From: Candidatus Polarisedimenticolia bacterium | GTDB taxonomy: Bacteria > Acidobacteriota > Polarisedimenticolia > Gp22-AA2 | NCBI GenBank assembly: GCA_036001465.1 | Contig: DASYUH010000055.1 | Coordinates: 47,301-111,300, forward strand | Length of the DNA: 64,000 nt | Reading direction: 5' to 3' | Part shown: positions 60,055 to 64,000 of the stretch, one piece after another | Layout of the letters: each line of letters starts with the position of its first letter | Numbering within the stretch: the stretch's first letter is position 1 | Position numbers and translations under genes: made by a program | Notes under the pieces: generated by a model | What the model saw: the letters and a program-made list of their open reading frames with translations, nothing else | Told to the model about the DNA's origin: nothing | The model's database searches: none

Positions 60055-61840
60055 GGCGGGTTCCTCCTTGACTCCCAGGAGGCTGTGGGGGGATCTTCAC
60101 GCCATGCTGAAACACCCCGGGCCTGCTCCCTTCATCGTCTCGGTGCACGGAGGCTTCAACGAGGATGGCGTCTGGTTCATCGATGCGCGGCTCAGGTTCC
60201 CCGGCCGCCGCAAGGTCGTCGGTGCCCTTTTCGGTCGCGGACTCCATGCCCTCCTGGAGGCCATCTATCGAGAAGAAAGGCGTGGGCGGGAGCAGGGTGC
60301 CCTCTGGGTTCGCGTCCACCTCGAAGCCGGAAAGCTCGTGAAGGACTTCCCCGTGGAGGACGTCCTGCCTGATTTCGACTCCTTCTTCTAAGCCCCTCTG
60401 GCACAACGCAGCATCCCGGTCCCACCCCACCACCAAGCGCTCCCGATCCCGCTCGTTCTTGACTTCGCGTGCGTCGAGAGGGAGAGTGGATCGATGCCCT
60501 TCGACAAGAGGAAGTTCGATCCCTTCAGAGTCTCGGTGGAATCCGCGTTCACCCAAGAGGGTGTTTGGTTGATCGAGGCTAGTTTGCGGTTCCGCGATGG
60601 CCCGCCCGCTTTGGGAAGCGACCTTCTCGGTGCCGGCCGAGTCGCACTCCTCGAAGCCATCGCTCGGGAAGGCATGCGGGGTCGCTCGCTGGGGGCTACC
60701 AAGGTCCGAGTCACCCTGGAGGGACACGACGTCTTCGCTCCCTCCGTCGAGGATCCCGACGGCGGCCTGCCCGTCGCCTGAGTTCTCCCGCACGACAGCA
60801 GCATCCGCGTCCCATCCCACCACTAGGAACTCCCGGTTCTCCCGCTTCTTCTCCTCCGTGGCCACCGCCGGCAGGTGCTGGTACTTGATGGCGATTGCCT
60901 TCGTCTGGCGCCCGAGCTTCGTCATCTTCGCTTCCAGCTCCTCGATGGTCACGACCTCATTGCCGAGGCTCAGGATCCAGAGGGGGATGTGCGTCGCCCG
61001 CACGAACAAGCCGTCCAGCATCGACGCGCCGGTCTTCGCGGTGAATGGGCTCGTGGCCCGCGTCGTCCCCTCCAGGAGCTGGTCAATGACCCGGTACTCC
61101 TTCTCGTAGCTCATGACGCCCGGATACGGCGGGTCGAAGTAGGCGACGTCCGTCTGGATGGTTGGCAGCGCCTCGAGGATGTCCGCCTTCATCACTCTGG
61201 CCTCGCCCTGGAAGACGCCGGCGTTGATCTGCTGAGCTAGGTCCCAGAGCCTCGCAGGAGTAGTTAGCCGGAATGCCTCCGTGTAGTGATAGAGGCAGCT
61301 CTCGGTGATCGACTCCCACTCGCCCGTGCTGGCTCGATGAGCGGTGCCCGGGCGGACCTGGCTCATGGGGTGCGCCAGGAGCGCCACGCGGATCGCCAGG
61401 AGCCGCAGTAGCGCGGCCTTCGCAACATCAGCCGTGCACCCGGCCGTCTGGAAGGCCGAATCTAGGAAATGCCCGACGTTCGCTGTGAAGACGGACGGGA
61501 CGAGCTGCGACTCGATCCTTCCAGGCGGGCCCGATCGGGGAGCCAGCAATCGCAGAACGTCCTCGCGGCTCAACCTGACCCTCGAGTTCTCGATAACGGC
61601 CTTTCCGACGACGATCGACCGCTCGGCGATGTCGGTGGCGATGACCTTGAACCCCTGCGCCTTGGCCCCGAGCGACACGGAGCCGCCACCGAGGAACGCA
61701 TCCAGGAACGTCAAGCTGGGCCACAGCCGCCGAGGGACGACACGGTCGATCTCCCGGAAGATGAGCGGACACAGGCGGCGCTTCCCACCGAGGTAGGGGT
61801 ATAGCGCCGACCACATCTTCAACTTCCTGCCGCGTCGCAT
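60047..61840 (-). CDS. DNA adenine methylase (D12 class) with unusual long tail
   Basis: The frame is 597 codons. Residues 1-350 or so form a Dam-like methylase: YPYLGGKRRL, the SAM loop FLDAFLGGGSVSLGAKA, and DPPYPGVMSYEKEY. After REFLVVGWDADAAV (about 60,830) the frame runs antisense to two plus-strand genes for another 250 codons and even repeats a decayed RERLVVGWDRDAAL. I take the real enzyme to end near residue 350. The in-frame tail is open but probably not meaningful. It likely protects or marks phage DNA. Confidence 0.8.
   Translation of the reverse strand: MRRGRKLKMWSALYPYLGGKRRLCPLIFREIDRVVPRRLWPSLTFLDAFLGGGSVSLGAKAQGFKVIATDIAERSIVVGKAVIENSRVRLSREDVLRLLAPRSGPPGRIESQLVPSVFTANVGHFLDSAFQTAGCTADVAKAALLRLLAIRVALLAHPMSQVRPGTAHRASTGEWESITESCLYHYTEAFRLTTPARLWDLAQQINAGVFQGEARVMKADILEALPTIQTDVAYFDPPYPGVMSYEKEYRVIDQLLEGTTRATSPFTAKTGASMLDGLFVRATHIPLWILSLGNEVVTIEELEAKMTKLGRQTKAIAIKYQHLPAVATEEKKRENREFLVVGWDADAAVVRENSGDGQAAVGILDGGSEDVVSLQGDSDLGSPQRATPHAFPSDGFEECDSAGTEKVASQSGRAIAEPQTSLDQPNTLLGERGFHRDSEGIELPLVEGHRSTLPLDAREVKNERDRERLVVGWDRDAALCQRGLEEGVEIRQDVLHGEVLHELSGFEVDANPEGTLLPPTPFFSIDGLQEGMESATEKGTDDLAAAGEPEPRIDEPDAILVEASVHRDDEGSRPGVFQHGVKIPPQPPGSQGGTRHE
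60104..60391 (+). CDS. Small duplicated protein, copy A
   Basis: This 95-residue protein is a clear paralogue of the gene at 60,494: PFIVSVHGGFNEDGVWFIDA matches PFRVSVESAFTQEGVWLIEA, and HALLEAIYREERRGRE matches VALLEAIAREGMRGRS. Both are exactly 95 residues. It runs antisense to the open tail of the methylase frame. Function unknown. Conservation at protein level between the copies argues that this strand is the coding one. Confidence 0.7.
   Translation: MLKHPGPAPFIVSVHGGFNEDGVWFIDARLRFPGRRKVVGALFGRGLHALLEAIYREERRGREQGALWVRVHLEAGKLVKDFPVEDVLPDFDSFF
60392..60478 (-). pseudogene. Methylase 3' end, duplicated fragment
   Basis: The minus strand encodes VKNERDRERLVVGWDRDAAL, which copies KRENREFLVVGWDADAA at the end of the methylase domain. 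The DNA (GCATCCCGGTCCCACCCCAC) matches that at about 60,800. It marks the first half of a tandem duplication of about 390 bp. Confidence 0.75.
60494..60781 (+). CDS. Small duplicated protein, copy B
   Basis: This 95-residue protein is a paralogue of copy A, with GGGAGAGTGG ahead of the ATG. It ends about 10 bp before the presumed end of the methylase domain, tail to tail. It shows no recognisable domain. Confidence 0.7.
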   Translation: MPFDKRKFDPFRVSVESAFTQEGVWLIEASLRFRDGPPALGSDLLGAGRVALLEAIAREGMRGRSLGATKVRVTLEGHDVFAPSVEDPDGGLPVA

Positions 61841-61863
61841 CGTTGACCTCAGGAGGCGAGCGA

Positions 61864-61883
61864 CTATCCGGTCAATAAATCAC
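61864..61883 (+). repeat. 20-bp direct repeat, right copy
   Basis: It is identical to 57,204-57,223 (CTATCCGGTCAATAAATCAC), followed by related sequence (AGGACGTCTCGCCCAAGAAA against AGGACGCCTCGTCCAACAAA). Confidence 0.85.
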
Positions 61884-62064
61884 GGGCAGGCCGTGGCGGA
61901 TAGGACGTCTCGCCCAAGAAATCCCACGCAAATCCGCCAAACTCGCCAGCTTGCTCCATTCCTCCAGAACCCGCGCCATGCCTGCACTTCGGCCTTGACT
62001 TGTTCCCCACGCAATGCCCTGCTTGTCCGCGACGCGGGATGCTCCCCGCGAGAAAGGAGGAGGA

Positions 62065-62283
62065 ATGGACAAGCGCATCAACCGTGGGACGGAACGCGAG
62101 CAGGCCGTCTTCTTCGGCAAGCTCTACGGACGTCTCGTCGGCGCGACCGTGGTGGCCTTCGAATGGGATGGCGAGCTCCCAATTTTCATAGTCCGCCTCG
62201 CGAACGGCCAGCGGCGAGAGATCGCCATTCAGCAGGACCCCGAAGGGAACGGCCCCGGCTTTATCGCGGGGCTCGAGGACTAA
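62065..62283 (+). CDS. Small phage-island protein, 72 residues
   Basis: It starts MDKRINRGTEREQAVFFGKL behind AAAGGAGGAGGA. The predicted fold is a short helix followed by beta strands (LPIFIVRLANGQRREIAIQ). No family is recognised. It is followed 28 bp later by the ribbon-helix-helix-like gene. Confidence 0.6.
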   Translation: MDKRINRGTEREQAVFFGKLYGRLVGATVVAFEWDGELPIFIVRLANGQRREIAIQQDPEGNGPGFIAGLED

Positions 62284-62311
62284 CCGCACCACCAACAAGG
62301 AGGACACGCAC

Positions 62312-62587
62312 ATGGAACCGAGCACCGAGAAGGCCAGCAAAAAAACCGCGAAGGCTGCGAAGCTGAAGACGCAGAAGGAGCCCAAGCCCAAGAAGGAGAA
62401 AGCGCCCAAGGAGCCGCTGGTCGTCTTCGCGTTCCGCCTGAGCGAGGCCGATCGCGACCGCATCCACAAGGCCGCGGGGCCAGCCAAGGCGACGAAGTTC
62501 GTCCGCGCCGCAGCACTCGCCGCCGCCAACCAGGACAGCAAGGTCTTCGACGAGCTTGTCGCGCAGGCCAAGACCAACCTCAAGTAG
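62312..62587 (+). CDS. Lys-rich ribbon-helix-helix-like protein
   Basis: This 91-residue protein has an N-terminal Lys/Ala/Pro tail (residues 1-34) then VVFAFRLSEADRDRIHKAAG and ATKFVRAAALAAANQD, the beta strand and two helices of a ribbon-helix-helix DNA-binding protein. AGGAGG lies before the ATG. The Lys tail could add non-specific DNA contact. Confidence 0.65.
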   Translation: MEPSTEKASKKTAKAAKLKTQKEPKPKKEKAPKEPLVVFAFRLSEADRDRIHKAAGPAKATKFVRAAALAAANQDSKVFDELVAQAKTNLK

Positions 62588-62939
62588 TTCCCGCCTCTCT
62601 GCCGCCCCCGCGCACGATCGGGGGCGGTTCTCCGGTGAGCGCCGACGCACTCTCGTCATCGCCAGCCACGACCGGGATGCCGAGTCGACGGGCCTCGGCG
62701 ATCTCCAGGCGCATTCCCTCTGTTGGCACTCCGTAGGTCATCACCTCGTCAGACAAAGCGATGAGCTTCAAGCAGAGACGAAGTGCAAGATCTCGCTCTG
62801 TGCCCTCATTTAGGAATGCGGACAAGAGAATCTGGGGTGCAAGCGGGAGGTGCCCCTGCAGTGCTAGTCGGCGAGCAATCAGTTTGACCAGCGCCCGGTT
62901 GCGATCTGGGTCGCCCCCGTAGGGATGGGAGATAAATAT
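62580..62939 (-). pseudogene. DUF4406/deoxyribosyltransferase-like gene lacking a start codon
   Basis: The frame reads IFISHPYGGDPDRNRALVKL, IARRLALQGHLPLAPQIL, ALRLCLKLIALSDEVMTYG and EGMRLEIAEARRLGIPVVAG, a complete nucleoside-deoxyribosyltransferase-like domain. Between the preceding in-frame stop and the first strand there is no ATG, GTG or TTG; the first candidate is ATA at 62,939 or a TTG 38 codons in. It has lost its start or uses a rare one. Confidence 0.6.
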
Positions 62940-63046
62940 CGCTTGGCCTCGCGTATGTCACCTCGGGGGAACCTTCCGGAGCGCTCGGCCATGAGATACA
63001 CTGGCCCTAACAATCTCGACAACGACTCCCAAGCCGGAGAGCGCCA

Positions 63047-63319
63047 ATGCCCAAAGGAAACAGGAGACCTCGAAGGCTCTCATTTGAGATTTCCAGTCAG
63101 CTTGCTTTCAACAAGCCCCTGCTTCTTCAGGCGAGAATGACCGGTCGGATGACAATAACCATCGAATGGGATCGCCACGTATCTCACGAGAGGTCCGTTA
63201 ATCAATTCGCCCAGATGGACAAGGCAATCCGCTACAAATTAGACAGGCTCGATCAACTAGACCAGGAGGTCAAAGTGAGCTTCCCCCGATTGAGTGGACA
63301 CTATCTGAAAGGCGGATAA
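63047..63319 (+). CDS. Small unknown protein with IS-altered C-terminus
   Basis: This 90-residue basic protein (MPKGNRRPRRLSFEISSQLA, then MTITIEWDRHVSHERSVNQF) is preceded by GGAGA. The codons after SFPRL read through the IS3-type end TGGACACTATC, so the last eight residues or so come from the insertion element. Function unknown. Confidence 0.45.
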   Translation: MPKGNRRPRRLSFEISSQLAFNKPLLLQARMTGRMTITIEWDRHVSHERSVNQFAQMDKAIRYKLDRLDQLDQEVKVSFPRLSGHYLKGG

Positions 63320-63320
63320 G

Positions 63321-63638
63321 ATGTCCAGCATGCAAACATCGGCGAAGGGAAGACGGTCACGGCGGCAGTTCACCTCCGTGTTCAAGAATGGGGCTGTTCG
63401 CCTGGTCCTGGACGAGGGGAAGACGATTGGAGCGGTGGCGCGGGAACTGGATCTGACGCCGTCGGCGCTCGCGCATTGGGTGGCGCGAGCCCAGGCCGAT
63501 CGCACGAAGGGTCGGACCGGCCTCACGAGCGAAGAGCGCGCGGAGCTGGCGCGGCTGCGCAAGGAGAACCGCGAGCTGCGCATGGAGCGCGACATCCTAA
63601 AAAAAGCCACGGCCTTTTTCGCCAAGAACCCCGCGTAA
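63321..63638 (+). CDS. IS3-family transposase OrfA
   Basis: This is the 105-residue DNA-binding half of the IS3-type transposase, with a helix-turn-helix at about residues 15-55 and a leucine-zipper-like helix at 75-100. It ends KKATAFFAKNPA, the usual OrfA ending. It binds the element ends and controls OrfAB synthesis. Confidence 0.9.
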   Translation: MSSMQTSAKGRRSRRQFTSVFKNGAVRLVLDEGKTIGAVARELDLTPSALAHWVARAQADRTKGRTGLTSEERAELARLRKENRELRMERDILKKATAFFAKNPA

Positions 63639-63649
63639 CGTTTGCCTGG

Positions 63650-64000
63650 ATGAACGCGGAGAAGGCCGAGTTTCCGATCAGGAGAGTCTGCCGCGTGATG
63701 CGGGTCTCCCCCAGCGGCTTCTATGCCTCCCGGAGACGTCCGGAGTCGACGCACACGCGAGACGATCGAAGACTGCGTGTTCTCGTCCGGGCGTCGTTCG
63801 ACGAGAGCCGGCGGCGCTACGGAAGCCCTCGGGTGTATCGGGATCTCGCCGAGCAGGGCATCCAGGTCAGCCCGAAGCGCGTGGCTCGATTGATGCAGGA
63901 AGACGGGCTGAAAGCACGGGCCCGTAAGCGATTCAAGATGACGACCATGAGCGACCACGATCAACCGGTCGCCGCCAACCTTCTGGATCGCCAGTTCGAA
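63650..64000 (+). CDS. IS3-family transposase OrfB, N-terminal part
   Basis: 117 codons are visible before the window edge. HTH_21-like sequence (CRVMRVSPSGFYASRRRPES, then VLVRASFDESRRRYGSPRVY) precedes the DDE integrase core, which would lie outside. The open frame continues upstream of the ATG to the slippery tract in orfA, so the main product is probably the frameshifted OrfAB. Confidence 0.88.
   Translation, partial: MNAEKAEFPIRRVCRVMRVSPSGFYASRRRPESTHTRDDRRLRVLVRASFDESRRRYGSPRVYRDLAEQGIQVSPKRVARLMQEDGLKARARKRFKMTTMSDHDQPVAANLLDRQFE

Larger units (their letters stand above)
63290..64000 (+). mobile_element. IS3-family element, cut by the window edge
   Basis: An end like TGGACACTATCTGAAAGG precedes OrfA. 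OrfA (63,321-63,638, 105 residues) has the HTH (FKNGAVRLVLDEGKTIGAVA) and the coiled coil RKENRELRMERDILKKATAF. OrfB is in the -1 frame (from before 63,650: FAWMNAEKAEFPIRRVCRVM, then RRRYGSPRVYRDLAEQGI) and runs off the window. An AAAAAAAG tract at 63,599-63,606 inside orfA is a standard slippery site for making the OrfAB transposase. It differs from the IS3 relic at 27 kb. Confidence 0.9.

Noticed and set aside
60047..60790. A 250-residue C-terminal domain of the methylase
   Set aside because: The region is antisense to two paralogous plus-strand genes and contains a duplicated methylase end, so the open frame is better explained by duplication and high GC than by a real domain.

Overview
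The window is high-GC bacterial DNA, probably from an envelope-rich soil or sediment lineage such as Acidobacteriota or Myxococcota. This placement is an inference. It rests on a winged-helix/TPR regulator, secreted di-haem cytochrome and YD-repeat proteins, a YCII/sigma/DUF899 operon and the style of the transposases. There is no rRNA and no intact tRNA gene.

Positions 1-31,000 read as host chromosome. A secreted di-haem cytochrome c and a secreted beta-propeller protein come first, followed by transposase relics and a truncated YD-repeat (Rhs-like) tail coupled to a small membrane protein. One long minus-strand operon (17,448 down to 5,497) encodes a Wsp-like chemosensory system: CheW, CheR-TPR, CheW, MCP, CheA-REC and CheB, then two multi-domain histidine kinases where Wsp systems carry a diguanylate cyclase. 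Next come a CadC-like regulator divergent from a SBP56-like propeller protein, a tRNA-Leu 3' half, a YCII/sigma/DUF899 operon, and small envelope and stress proteins. Broken genes are scattered among them (amidohydrolase, aspartyl protease, AhpD-like, IS3, IS91).

Positions 32,000-39,300 carry a 1,935-residue Sec-secreted YD-repeat protein with two FN3 modules. A small polytopic membrane protein lies downstream of it and a transglutaminase/TPR gene is divergent. A 163-bp repeat to the right of this locus also sits exactly at the break of the truncated tail near 5.2 kb.

Positions 40,300-56,700 form a defence and mobile island. It holds a zinc-ribbon/GIY-YIG nuclease-like gene and a Type III restriction-modification operon whose third gene fuses a RelE-like fold to a UvrD-type helicase. 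A catalytic-domain-only tyrosine recombinase follows. Two decayed copies of its 3' end recur downstream, and each of the three 3' ends is met by the 3' end of an opposing gene, which suggests serial cassette insertion. The island closes with a toxin-antitoxin-SecB chaperone (TAC) operon that appears to continue into a YjzC-like gene and a DUF457-like membrane gene.

Positions 57,000-64,000 start with a five-unit, 32-bp-period array that looks like a transposon end. A phage packaging segment follows (terminase large and small subunits, ParB-like protein, Dam-like methylase). It is flanked by a 20-bp exact direct repeat and contains a tandemly duplicated small gene. Small phage-like genes and an IS3-family element running off the window edge complete the region.
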